Below, one piece after another: positions 1-8,407 of a stretch of 64,000 nt of DNA. Source of the DNA: Opitutaceae bacterium (GTDB lineage: Bacteria; Verrucomicrobiota; Verrucomicrobiia; Opitutales; Opitutaceae); contig JAEUGY010000070.1 in the NCBI GenBank assembly GCA_016794625.1, forward strand, positions 1 through 64,000, given 5' to 3'. Under the pieces are notes generated by a model. It saw only the letters and a list, made by a program, of their open reading frames with translations, did not search any database and was not told the origin of the DNA. Made by a program: the position numbers and the translations under genes. Numbering within the stretch: the stretch's first letter is position 1; the number at the start of each line of letters is the position of its first letter.

Positions 1-121
1 GTGGACGTTCGACGGATCCTCGAAAACCGCGGCGGCTGAAACAGGTCGCGACCACCTGAGTGGAGACGAAGTTCTTCGACTGCGGGGAGAATCACATCCC
101 CTTGTTTATCTGGAATATAGG

Positions 122-196
122 TGGCGCCCCCACGGGGAATCGAACCCCGCTTTGAAGAATGAGAATCTCCTGTCCTAACCGATAGACGATGGGGGC
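122..196 (-). tRNA. tRNA-Glu (anticodon CTC)
   Basis: Read on the minus strand, the 75 nt fold as a cloverleaf with a GC-rich 7-bp acceptor stem, a five-pair anticodon stem (one G-U), and a TTC-containing T loop on a GGGG/CCCC stem. The 7-nt loop TTCTCAT places CTC at positions 34-36, so it should read GAG. The 3' CCA is encoded (complement of 122-124). It lies downstream of the aminotransferase gene on the same strand. Bases 1-121 beyond it show no gene I can support. Confidence 0.93.
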
Positions 197-287
197 TTCC
201 CCTGAAGGGGGAGGAGTACGGCGGGTCGGGTGGGGTGTTTCAAGTCAAAAGGGAAACGGGGGATGCAGGGTCCCCGGGGGGGCGGTC

Positions 288-1208
288 TCAGGCGAGCTGG
301 CGTTGGGCTTGGGCGACGAGGTCGAGGCCGACGCGGGCGCTCCAGGCGGCGAGGAGGCGGTGGGTGACGGGCCCGACCTGGCCGTCACCAATGGTGAGGC
401 CGTTGAACTTGGTGGCGGGCATGATGCAGTAGGGGGTGCTGGTGAAAAACGCCTCGTCCGCTGTGGCGAGGTCGTACGGCAGCAGGCGGGTCTCGTGTAC
501 GGTCAGCCCGAGTTCGCGGGCGAGCTCGATGACGGTGGCGCGGCTGATGCCGGCGAGGCAGTTGTCAACACTGGGGGTGCGGAGCTCGCCTTTGGTCACA
601 ACAAAGACGTTTCCTCCTTTGTTCTCCGACACGTAGCCATCGACGTCGAGGATGACGACCTGGGCGTCGGGGTCGACGAGGCGGGCTTCCTGATCGGCCA
701 GGGTGTAGAACAATCGGCTGCGGTTCTTGACGCGGGCGTCGAGCGACTGCGCGGGGATGGCCCGGCTGAACGAGGTGACGGCGTGGCACCCTTGGGTGTA
801 ATACCGCGCCCAGCCGCGCAGGTCCATCGGGCTGTTGAAGATCATGACCGTCGCCGGGTTGCGCTGCGCCGGGTTGGGCCCGGGTTTGGTCAGGCCGCGC
901 GAGATGTTGTGCACAATCCAGAAATCATCGTCCGGCCCGAGCAGGTGGCGGTTCGCTTCGAAAAGCGCGAGGGTGGCGACCTTCAGCTCCTCCCGTGTCA
1001 TACCCAATTGAATACGACAGACCTTGAGCGAGAGGAAGAGGCGCTCAAGGTGGTCGTCGAGCTTGAACGGTTGGTGGCGAAAGGTGCGGGTCGACTCGGT
1101 GACGCAGTCGCCAAGGAGGACGGCGCTGTCGAAAATGGAGATGCGGGCGGTGGATTCAGGAACCCACTCGCCGGACAGGTAGACAACACGTTCAGGGCTG
1201 GAGGGCAT
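288..1208 (-). CDS. Class IV PLP-dependent aminotransferase
   Basis: A 306-residue fold-type IV aminotransferase. This family covers branched-chain aminotransferase (IlvE), D-amino-acid aminotransferase and aminodeoxychorismate lyase. The PLP Schiff-base lysine is probably K161 (in DARVKNRS), and the phosphate-side Glu is E195 in YVSENKGGN. The C-terminal LAGISRATV segment matches the family cofactor-binding loop. Length is typical (about 280-310) and the protein is cytosolic. Substrate cannot be decided from sequence: the short spacing and lack of clear IlvE signatures leave branched-chain, D-amino-acid and PabC-like roles open. It is transcribed toward the tRNA-Glu gene, with no operon partner upstream. 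Confidence 0.85.
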   Translation of the reverse strand: MPSSPERVVYLSGEWVPESTARISIFDSAVLLGDCVTESTRTFRHQPFKLDDHLERLFLSLKVCRIQLGMTREELKVATLALFEANRHLLGPDDDFWIVHNISRGLTKPGPNPAQRNPATVMIFNSPMDLRGWARYYTQGCHAVTSFSRAIPAQSLDARVKNRSRLFYTLADQEARLVDPDAQVVILDVDGYVSENKGGNVFVVTKGELRTPSVDNCLAGISRATVIELARELGLTVHETRLLPYDLATADEAFFTSTPYCIMPATKFNGLTIGDGQVGPVTHRLLAAWSARVGLDLVAQAQRQLA

Positions 1209-1764
1209 GGACGGAGGGGGGAGGGAGGCGGGACCGGCTGTGCGGAGACGGAGTCAATCCGTACCGCGGAGCGGCGGGAGGTTATTCCGGGTGGAAACTA
1301 TTCTCGCAGGTTGCGGGCGGAGTGGACGTCGGGTTCAGCGGTTTAACCACAGAGAGCACAGAGTGCACGGAATCAAACTCCGGAAGAACGGCGGTTCGGG
1401 GAGAATTTCACGCTGTGCGTTCTGTGCAATCTGTGGTCCAGGAATCAGAGGGCTTGACCGCGAAACACCCGGAAAGACGGAGCGAGGTTGCCTCGCCGTC
1501 GCCGTGTGGCGCTCGTCCGCAAATGGGGCGAATTCGGGGGCTTTCTCGGTGCTTTGGGCAAACCCGCTCGCTTGGCTGGGTGCGGAACCCGGCATGAATC
1601 TCGCCTTGCCGCGCGGCCCTGGGCGTTCGTAAATCCCACTGCTCGCAGACGGTCAGGCGAGCGACGATTTGGCATGTCAGGGAAGGCAGGTGGGTACGCG
1701 GCCGTATCAACGGCCGGGACCGACAGGCCAGATCAGGCGTCCAAGTCGTTGAAAGCCAAAGGTT
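1209..1764. other. Non-coding gap with repeat and hairpin
   Basis: This 556-bp gap has open frames on both strands, but none has a convincing start or a recognisable protein. It holds the ACCACAGAG-type inverted repeat (1346-1437) and a perfect hairpin CGGCCGT-ATCA-ACGGCCG (1699-1716) 48 bases upstream of tRNA-Arg. The frame through the repeat gives the low-complexity TTESTECTES peptide often seen when such repeats are translated by accident. Confidence 0.6.
1346..1437. repeat. ACCACAGAG-type intergenic inverted repeat
   Basis: Two 25-nt arms (1346-1370 and the complement of 1413-1437) match at 20 of 25 positions, separated by 42 bp. Each arm carries the periodic pattern ACCACAGA-NN-GCACAGA. 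Sequences of this style (a CACAGAG rhythm after AACC) occur as dispersed intergenic elements in several environmental phyla. That link comes from memory of the family, not from a search. Function is unknown. Confidence 0.6.
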
Positions 1765-1841
<77 letters not shown>

Positions 1842-1963
1842 CCTGTGCGCGCCGAGAAGCGCTCTCGGTTGACGATCGTCCTGGCGCCATGTGCGCGTTT
1901 CCGGCGCGGAAGGATCGTGGAGGTCGGCTGTGAAGGCAGTGTCACCTTGACTCAAGTCAGGAC

Positions 1964-1979
1964 CTATAGAAGTCTATAG
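1964..1979. promoter_or_regulatory. Likely antitoxin operator palindrome
   Basis: A perfect inverted repeat CTATAGA-AG-TCTATAG ends two bases before the GTG start of the antitoxin gene. RHH antitoxins typically bind short palindromes over their own promoter, so this is a natural autorepression site. A second palindrome, CTTGA-C-TCAAG (1946-1956), overlaps a TTGACT hexamer that could be a -35 element. No good -10 at normal spacing was found. Confidence 0.55.
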
Positions 1980-1981
1980 CT

Positions 1982-2272
1982 GTGCCGACGCTCTCCTTTC
2001 ATGCTCCTGAGGCGGAGTCCCGCAGGATTCGTGCGGCCGCACGGCAGCGTGGACAGCCGGTTTCGCGCTTTCTTCGTGACGCGGCGGAATCGGCCGCTGG
2101 CGTTTCTCCCGGTGGACTGGGACGGGAGCTGGAGCGCCTGGCCTTGGACGGCTTGGGCAAGATTGCACTGGAACGCATTCGCCAGCGAGCGAAGGACGCC
2201 GGGGCAGACAAGATCCCCGAGGCCCAGGTAACGGCGATCGTCAAGGCGGCCCGTCGTGACCGCCATGGCTAA
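1982..2272 (+). CDS. RHH-type antitoxin of a PIN toxin-antitoxin pair
   Basis: A 96-residue protein with an N-terminal ribbon-helix-helix pattern: a short strand (TLSFHAPEAE) followed by two amphipathic helices (RRIRAAARQRG and VSRFLRDAAES). The remainder is helical and charged, as expected for the toxin-wrapping part. The GTG start is forced by an in-frame stop at 1967-1969. No Shine-Dalgarno sequence is visible and the operator palindrome sits directly upstream, so the message may be leaderless or nearly so. It overlaps the toxin start by 8 bases, the usual coupling for such pairs. Its role is inferred from fold and neighbour. Confidence 0.7.
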   Translation: MPTLSFHAPEAESRRIRAAARQRGQPVSRFLRDAAESAAGVSPGGLGRELERLALDGLGKIALERIRQRAKDAGADKIPEAQVTAIVKAARRDRHG

Positions 2273-2681
2273 GGTCGTTGTCCTCGACACCTGCGTCTTT
2301 GTCGCCGGTCTGCTTTCGCCTCGGAAATCTGCCGGAGCCTTGGTTTCTGCCTTCTTTTCCGACCGGCTGCGACTTGCCTACACGGAACCGATTTTGGCCG
2401 AGTATGCGGAGGTCTTGGAGCGTCCCGACTTTGTTGGGATCATCACGCCCGCGGATAGAATCGGAATAATCCTGAAGGTACGCAGCTCAGGTGTACGGAT
2501 TGAGCCGTCCGCGGTTCCAAGTGTCAGGTGGCCAGATCCTGATGATCTACCATTTGTTGCCGCCGCACTCGGCACCGAAGATAAGCTGCTGGTGACGCTC
2601 AATCCTCGCGACTTCGAGCCCGCTGCGGCGTTCGGGTTGCAGATCATGAGTCCTGCTTTAGCAAAATTGAAACTGCTCTAG
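2265..2681 (+). CDS. PIN-domain toxin (putative ribonuclease)
   Basis: A 138-residue PIN-domain protein of the COG1569 type. The first acidic residue is in VVLDTCVFVAGLL, a conserved Glu lies in the LAEYAEVL helix, and the C-terminal acids are in DPDDLPFVAAAL and NPRDFEP. PIN toxins are Mg-dependent RNases held inactive by the cognate antitoxin. The ATG at 2265 gives the expected N-terminus; a GTG at 2256 in the same frame would add three residues. The pair has lower GC than its neighbours, which suggests acquisition. The next 254 bases (2682-2935) are also lower in GC and hold no gene I can support. Confidence 0.8.
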   Translation: MAKVVVLDTCVFVAGLLSPRKSAGALVSAFFSDRLRLAYTEPILAEYAEVLERPDFVGIITPADRIGIILKVRSSGVRIEPSAVPSVRWPDPDDLPFVAAALGTEDKLLVTLNPRDFEPAAAFGLQIMSPALAKLKLL

Positions 2682-2935
2682 CGACGGCAGGCGCCAGCAC
2701 CCACGACCTTTCCAATGAGAGTCTTTTACGCTACCACGTAAACTAACTCCATCATGGCGAGCTTCTTGAAGAGTGACGAGTGCCCCGACAGCGAGTGCAC
2801 ACATTGCCTGCCTCGATTCGTAAACGGACCAACGAATCGCGCTGATTTCCCACAATAGGGCCAAGCAGGTCTCGAAGAAACGGAGGCCTCTTCTCCAGGG
2901 AATCGCCTTCGTGTACGGTAGAGAAGTGGAGCTCG

Positions 2936-3415
2936 TTACCCCGCCGTCGGAAACCGATAGGTCGTGTTGAAGATCAGCTCGAGCTTCTCCGTGACAAACA
3001 CGCGCACCTTGATTTTACCCTCGGTCGGGGAGGCCGGCACGGCGCGGCCCTCGATGCGGCGAGGTTTGCCTTCCGTGGTTTCGGCCCGGCCCGTGAAGGT
3101 GATGGTCTCCCCGGCGGCCAGGCGGGCCAGGGCTTCGTCCGGCACCTCGATGGCGAGGGTGCCTTTCTCGTTGTAGAAGAAGTAGGGGAACACCTTGCAC
3201 ACGTACGTCGATTGGTACATCGCCCCCTCGCGCTGGAAGGTCGGCATGGTCAGGGACACGCTGCCGATGTAGATGGACGTGCGGGTGGGGGCGACGCTGA
3301 CCTGCGTCGTGACCGGCGGGGTGGGCACGGCCGGGGTCGGGCCTGGAGCGGGTGACGCGACTCCGGCGGCAGCCACCAGGACGCAAAGCAGGAACGTTGA
3401 CCAAATGAGGCGCAC
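2936..3415 (-). CDS. Secreted protein of unknown function
   Basis: A 159-residue protein beginning at a GTG with a classic signal peptide ([22 protein letters not shown]), a Pro/Thr-rich linker and a beta-rich globular part of about 120 residues. The frame is open far upstream, but the signal peptide fixes the start. I do not recognise the family. Visible features are a [10 protein letters not shown]-like aromatic patch ([14 protein letters not shown]) and alternating beta strands ending in [11 protein letters not shown]. It is divergent from argH, with 118 bases between the starts. Probably periplasmic. Confidence 0.6.
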   Translation of the reverse strand: MRLIWSTFLLCVLVAAAGVASPAPGPTPAVPTPPVTTQVSVAPTRTSIYIGSVSLTMPTFQREGAMYQSTYVCKVFPYFFYNEKGTLAIEVPDEALARLAAGETITFTGRAETTEGKPRRIEGRAVPASPTEGKIKVRVFVTEKLELIFNTTYRFPTAG

Positions 3416-3533
3416 GGCCGCGCACCGTGGCCCGGCTGGTGTGCTGGTGCAAACGCGAACTGCCTGCCGGTTCCGACCCGTTCTTTCGCGTTGCGCCGAC
3501 GCCGGGGGCGTCGTCTCCTGCGGCGAATCCTTT

Positions 3534-4937
3534 ATGGCCAAGCCTTCACAAGTGACCTGGGGCGGACGCTTCTCCGCCGGACCTGCCGAGCTCATGCTGC
3601 GTTTCAGCGAAAGCGTTTCGTTTGATGCGCGTCTCGCCCATTTCGACATCGCGGGCAGCAAGGCGCACTCCGCCATGCTGGCCCACGTGGGCCTGATCTC
3701 CAAGGCCGAGCGCGATGCGATCCACAAGGGGCTCGATGTCATCCTCGCGGAAATCGAAGCAGGCACCTTCGTCTGGAGCACGAAACTGGAGGATGTGCAC
3801 ATGAACATTGAGCACGCGCTGACCCAGCGCGTGCCGGCGGCGGCGCGGCTTCATACCGCGCGCAGTCGGAACGACCAGGTGGCGACCGACATGCGGCTCT
3901 GGTTCAAACACGCCGCGGCCGACCTGGTCGAGCGCGTGCGCGGCGCCCAGCGGGCCCTGCTTGAGCTGGCGACGCGGGAGGGCGACGTGCTCATCCCCGG
4001 CTACACCCACCTCCAGCGGGCCCAACCCGTCTTCCTCGCGCATCACCTGCTCGCGTGGATGGAGATGCTCGATCGCGACGCCGAACGCTTTGCGGAGGTC
4101 GGACGGCAGGCGAACTGGTGTCCCCTCGGCTCCGGTGCGATCGCGGGCACCACGCTGCCGATCGATCGTGAGTTCACGGCCAAGGCGCTGGGCTTCGTCG
4201 ACGCCCGGGGACGGCCCCAGGTGACGCAGAACTCGATGGATACCGTGGCGGATCGCGATGTCTTCATCGCCTTCGCCGCGGCGTGCGCGACCACCGGGGT
4301 GCATTTTTCCCGCATGGCGGAGGACCTCATCCTCTGGTCGAGCGTGGAGTTCAAGTACGCCGACCTGCCCGACGCGTTCTGCACCGGCTCGTCCCTCATG
4401 CCGCAGAAGAAGAACCCTGACTCGTGTGAATTGCTTCGCGGCAAATCAGCGCGACTGCAGGGCAACCTGCACACCCTGCTCACCCTGACCAAGGGACTGC
4501 CACTGACCTACAATCGTGATTTGCAGGAAGACAAACCGCCGGTCTTTGACAGCTACGACCAGACCTCGATCTGCCTCGACGTGCTGGCGGGCACTCTGGC
4601 CGGGATGAAAGTGAACCGCACCCGCTGTGCCGAGGCCGTGGCTGACCCGGCGCTGCTCGCGACAGACCTCGCCGACTACCTCGTCCTGCGCGGCGTGCCC
4701 TTCCGCGAGGCGCACCACGCCGTCGGTGCCGTGGTAAAGCTCGCGGAGGGTGAGGCGGTGAAGCTGGACCAGTTGAGCACGGAGGACGTGCAGACCGTGC
4801 ACCCGAAGTTCGGGCCCGACTGGGTGAAGGTTTTTGACCTCAAGCGAGCCATGTCCATGCGCCGCGGCACGGGCATGCCCGGTCCCGGCCAGGTCAAGCG
4901 CCAGCTGAGCCGATGGCGGAAAAAGCTGAAACCCTGA
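3534..4937 (+). CDS. argH: Argininosuccinate lyase
   Basis: Splits argininosuccinate into arginine and fumarate, the last step of arginine synthesis; a cytosolic homotetramer of the fumarase/aspartase superfamily. The protein is 467 residues, normal for ArgH. The signature [12 protein letters not shown] carries the flexible catalytic-serine loop. [12 protein letters not shown] and the HTHLQ-equivalent [11 protein letters not shown] are the other conserved blocks. The ATG at 3534 gives [13 protein letters not shown], the usual N-terminus. The 3' end overlaps the following transporter gene by 25 bases, so the two are probably co-translated. Confidence 0.97.
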   Translation: MAKPSQVTWGGRFSAGPAELMLRFSESVSFDARLAHFDIAGSKAHSAMLAHVGLISKAERDAIHKGLDVILAEIEAGTFVWSTKLEDVHMNIEHALTQRVPAAARLHTARSRNDQVATDMRLWFKHAAADLVERVRGAQRALLELATREGDVLIPGYTHLQRAQPVFLAHHLLAWMEMLDRDAERFAEVGRQANWCPLGSGAIAGTTLPIDREFTAKALGFVDARGRPQVTQNSMDTVADRDVFIAFAAACATTGVHFSRMAEDLILWSSVEFKYADLPDAFCTGSSLMPQKKNPDSCELLRGKSARLQGNLHTLLTLTKGLPLTYNRDLQEDKPPVFDSYDQTSICLDVLAGTLAGMKVNRTRCAEAVADPALLATDLADYLVLRGVPFREAHHAVGAVVKLAEGEAVKLDQLSTEDVQTVHPKFGPDWVKVFDLKRAMSMRRGTGMPGPGQVKRQLSRWRKKLKP

Positions 4938-6367
4938 CGGGCGAAATGCCGGCCCTTTTTCCGACCCCGCAGAGCGACCGGGAGCTGTATCCCTTCCGCT
5001 ACGGCCTCATCTTCGGGTTTTTCAATGCGCTGACCTGGCAGATCGGCATTGGCACGCCGATGGTGTTGTTTGCCGAGCAGCTCGGGGCGACACCGGCGCA
5101 GGTCGGCCTGGCCTACGCGTTCGTTTTCCTCCTCACGCCGATCCAAGTCGTGTCCACCGCGCTATTACCGCGGTTTGGGTTCAAGCAAGTCATGCTCGGC
5201 GGCTGGGGCATGCGCAGCCTGTTTCTGGCGGTCCCGCTGGTGCTCTCCATCCTCGCGCCGTGGTGGGGCGTGCAGGGCTGGATGGTGCACGCCCTCGTCT
5301 GGAGTGTGTTTTTCTTCTGCTTTTTCCGTTCGATCGGGGCGGCGGCGATCATTCCCTGGCTTTATTCGATTCTGCCGGCCGGAGTGCGCGGACGGTATTT
5401 CGGCAGCGACCAGTTTCTCTCCGGCATCGCCGGCGTGCTGACCCTGATCTGCTGCTCGGCCCTGTTCGCGCTGCTGCCGGTCTACACCGCGCTGCTGGTG
5501 CAGTATGGGATCGCGCTGCTGGGATCGACGCTGAGCTATCATGCGTTGAAGAAACTACCCGACGCGCCCAAGCCGACGGCGATCAGCCTGCGCACCGTGG
5601 CGAGAGACACCCCGCGCCACATGTTCCATCCGTCACCCTTCCGCAACTACCTGTGGCTGGCGGTGTGGTTCTCCGTGCTGTCGACTCCGATCCCGCCGTT
5701 TGTCGCCTACTACCTGAAGGTGGGACCCGAACTTTCGTTGGGGAACATCATGCTGTTCGAGGTGGCGCGGTACCTCGGCGTGATTGCGGCGGCGTGGGCG
5801 CTCAAGCGTCGCGTCGACGCCACCGGGGCCAAGCCCTTTCTTCTGCTCGGCCTGGGGCTTTACGCGATCGTGGCCCTGTACTGGTGGGTGTACCTGAGGA
5901 TCGACTCACACGCGATCGCCGGAGTCTTTGCGGCTTACTTTCTGCTCGGTCTGGGCACGGCCTGCTGGACGATTGCCAACCTGAATTACCTGCCGCAGGT
6001 GACGGGGGAGTCGCAACGCACCCTCATGGTCTCGATCCATGGTGCGGTCACCGCCTGCATCGGCGGCATGGCGCCGATTATCTGGGGATGGTTTCTCAAG
6101 GGATCGGGCGGAGGCGGTCCGGCGATCAACGTCGACGTCTTCCAGTGGTTTTTTTTGACGGTGCTGGCGAGCGTGGTCTGCCTTTCGTGGCTGGTGGCGC
6201 GGTTGCCGGAGGACAAATCGATCGCGGTGGAGCCGCTCGTCATTGGCAACGCCGTCCTGCGTCCGTTTCGCGCCGCCACCTATTTGATCAACCTGATTGA
6301 CCTGAAGAGCCTGCAGGCGCCCGAATCGCGCGCAGAATCGTCACCGAAGCCCCCGCCGGGACGCTGA
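4913..6367 (+). CDS. Major facilitator superfamily transporter
   Basis: A 484-residue polytopic membrane protein with about twelve hydrophobic segments, consistent with an MFS permease. After a short hydrophilic N-terminus, the first helix is [18 protein letters not shown]. The loop after helix two carries [17 protein letters not shown], in the place of the MFS A-motif. A central hydrophilic loop around residues 220-240 separates the halves. The chosen ATG overlaps argH by 25 bases; a later ATG at 4940 would nearly remove the overlap. The substrate is unknown. The argH neighbour may be coincidental. Confidence 0.75.
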   Translation: MAEKAETLTGEMPALFPTPQSDRELYPFRYGLIFGFFNALTWQIGIGTPMVLFAEQLGATPAQVGLAYAFVFLLTPIQVVSTALLPRFGFKQVMLGGWGMRSLFLAVPLVLSILAPWWGVQGWMVHALVWSVFFFCFFRSIGAAAIIPWLYSILPAGVRGRYFGSDQFLSGIAGVLTLICCSALFALLPVYTALLVQYGIALLGSTLSYHALKKLPDAPKPTAISLRTVARDTPRHMFHPSPFRNYLWLAVWFSVLSTPIPPFVAYYLKVGPELSLGNIMLFEVARYLGVIAAAWALKRRVDATGAKPFLLLGLGLYAIVALYWWVYLRIDSHAIAGVFAAYFLLGLGTACWTIANLNYLPQVTGESQRTLMVSIHGAVTACIGGMAPIIWGWFLKGSGGGGPAINVDVFQWFFLTVLASVVCLSWLVARLPEDKSIAVEPLVIGNAVLRPFRAATYLINLIDLKSLQAPESRAESSPKPPPGR

Positions 6368-6416
6368 AAAAGGGCTTTGCGCCGGAGGAGGTCTTCGGCG
6401 AATCTCGGACTGCTGC

Positions 6417-8291
6417 ATGGCCCACGTTCGCATCCTTTCCGATCGCGTTGCTAATCAAATCGCCGCTGGCGAGGTGATCGAGCGTCCCGCCGCCGTGATC
6501 AAGGAGCTGGTGGAAAATGCGCTTGATGCGGGTGCGACGAAGCTGGAGGTGGAGTTTCGTGTCGGGGGCCGGGCGCTGATGCGCGTCGAGGACAATGGGC
6601 ATGGCATGGCGCGTGATGATGCGCTGCTGGCCCTGGAGCGACACGCGACGAGCAAGATCGTCGAAGCGGACGACTTGAACCGACTGGCCAGTTATGGATT
6701 TCGCGGAGAAGCGCTGCCGTCGATTGCCAGTGTTTCCCGCTTCACGCTGCAGACACGGGTGGCCACGGAGGAGGCGGGCACGGAGATCCTCGTCAATGGC
6801 GGCCAGTTTGTGCACGTCCGCGAGTGTGGCCGTCCGGTCGGCACCCGCATTGAGGTGGCGCAGCTTTTCAACTCCGTGCCGGCGCGCCGCAAGTTTCTCA
6901 AGAGCGATCAGACTGAGGCCGCGCACATTGTGCAATGCGTCCGACTCTATGCCCTCGCGCGATCCGACGTCGCGTTCACCTTGATTGAGGACGGACGGAC
7001 CATCTTTCGGTCGCCCGAGTGCACGCGACTCGAGGAACGCGTGGAGGAGATTTTTGGCCGGCAAGTGGCGGAGGGACTGCTGCCGATCGAGGCCGCGGAG
7101 TCAGGCGCACGTTTGCATGGACTCATCGGGCGTCCTGGAGTGGGACGGGCGACGAGGCATGAGATGATCACGTTCGTCAACCAGCGTCCGGTCGACAGCC
7201 GGACCTTGAACTACGCCTTGATCGAGAGCTACCAGGACTCGTTGCCCAAGGGCCGTTATCCGCTCGCGTTTGTGTTTTTCGATCTCGATCCGGCGGCAGT
7301 GGACGTAAACGTGCATCCCGCGAAGCGCGAAGTCCGCTTCCGCAGTGAGCCGGGCGTGCGCAGTTTTGTCATTCGCAGTGTGCTGCAGCGACTCCGGGAG
7401 CTCAACCCGGCGACAGCGACGCCCGCGGCAAACCCGGGTCAGGACGTGACACCGGCGACCTTGACCACGCCGGGCGGCGGGGTGCACTCGGTCCTGCCCA
7501 CCTTGAAGTCGGCGGCGCCCCCTCCGTCCCCGACGGCCGGACCGACGCCGCGACCAACCGTGTCACCGACCGAACCCCGGCCCCGCGCCCCGGGTGCCCC
7601 GTTGGCGCCCGTACCGGCGCTGCCGCCCCGCACGCCCGTGCCGCCCCCGGCGCGCAGCTCGTCCGGCACCGGCCCCGTGCCGGCTTCGCTTCCCCCGAGT
7701 CCGGCCCGCCACACCGCGCCGAACTGGCGCTTTGTCGGCCTGGCCCACGGAGCGTATGTGCTGTTTGAAACTTCTGCCGGACTCGTGCTGCTCGATCGGC
7801 GGGCGGCCCACGAACGCATTTGGTTCGAACGCCTGCAAAGCCAGTTTCGAGCGGGCGACGTGCCCAGCCAGCGCCTGTTGCTCGCCGTGCCGATGGAGCT
7901 CGATCCGATCGCGAGCGCACTGCTGCTCGACCGCCTTGAGTTCCTCAATGCCCACGGCTTTGAGCTCGTCGAATTTGGACGGAATTTCTTCCGGATCGAG
8001 GCCGTGCCCACCTGGATGGAGCCCGGTGACGCGGAGGCGTTTGTGCGGGACCTGCTCGGAGCGCTGCGGGACGGCCGGCTACAGGAGAAGGACGTCCACC
8101 TCGCCCGCGAGGAGCTGGCAAGGATTGCGTGTGCCAAAGCCATCCGGCTGCCCACCCAGCCCAGCGAGACCGAAGTGGTCGGTCTCGTGGGCCAGCTCTT
8201 TGCCACCCGGGCGCCGCTGACCAGCCCGTCCGGCAAGCCCACCTATATCGAACTCAACCACGGCGAACTCTCCCGCCGGTTCCAAAAGTGA
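6417..8291 (+). CDS. mutL: DNA mismatch repair protein MutL
   Basis: Couples MutS mismatch recognition to downstream repair. The 624-residue protein has the N-terminal GHKL ATPase (ELVENALDAGA, DNGHGM, GFRGEALPSIASV), the transducer domain, a Pro-rich linker (about residues 350-440) and the C-terminal dimerisation domain. The endonuclease metal motif DQHA(X)2E(X)4E reads DRRAAHERIWFE (from D460), and the CPHGRP motif reads SPSGKP near residue 604. Both have lost their metal-binding side chains, so the protein is probably not a nuclease. The gene starts 49 bases after the MFS gene. Confidence 0.95.
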   Translation: MAHVRILSDRVANQIAAGEVIERPAAVIKELVENALDAGATKLEVEFRVGGRALMRVEDNGHGMARDDALLALERHATSKIVEADDLNRLASYGFRGEALPSIASVSRFTLQTRVATEEAGTEILVNGGQFVHVRECGRPVGTRIEVAQLFNSVPARRKFLKSDQTEAAHIVQCVRLYALARSDVAFTLIEDGRTIFRSPECTRLEERVEEIFGRQVAEGLLPIEAAESGARLHGLIGRPGVGRATRHEMITFVNQRPVDSRTLNYALIESYQDSLPKGRYPLAFVFFDLDPAAVDVNVHPAKREVRFRSEPGVRSFVIRSVLQRLRELNPATATPAANPGQDVTPATLTTPGGGVHSVLPTLKSAAPPPSPTAGPTPRPTVSPTEPRPRAPGAPLAPVPALPPRTPVPPPARSSSGTGPVPASLPPSPARHTAPNWRFVGLAHGAYVLFETSAGLVLLDRRAAHERIWFERLQSQFRAGDVPSQRLLLAVPMELDPIASALLLDRLEFLNAHGFELVEFGRNFFRIEAVPTWMEPGDAEAFVRDLLGALRDGRLQEKDVHLAREELARIACAKAIRLPTQPSETEVVGLVGQLFATRAPLTSPSGKPTYIELNHGELSRRFQK

Positions 8292-8407
8292 ACCGATCAA
8301 GGCTAATCGTTGGCAATAGTTTCCTGTCGCTTCGTCTTTTCCCAGGCTCAAAGGTCCGGTCGGACGAGCCGATGGCATAGTTTCTGGTTTGAGACCTCAA
8401 TCTTTGT

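Noticed and set aside
1-121. End of an upstream gene at the window edge
   Set aside because: One frame stays open for 12 codons before a stop, which is too short to support a call.
2658-2864. 68-codon minus-strand frame after the PIN toxin
   Set aside because: Overlaps the toxin 3' end, no family resemblance and no start signal.
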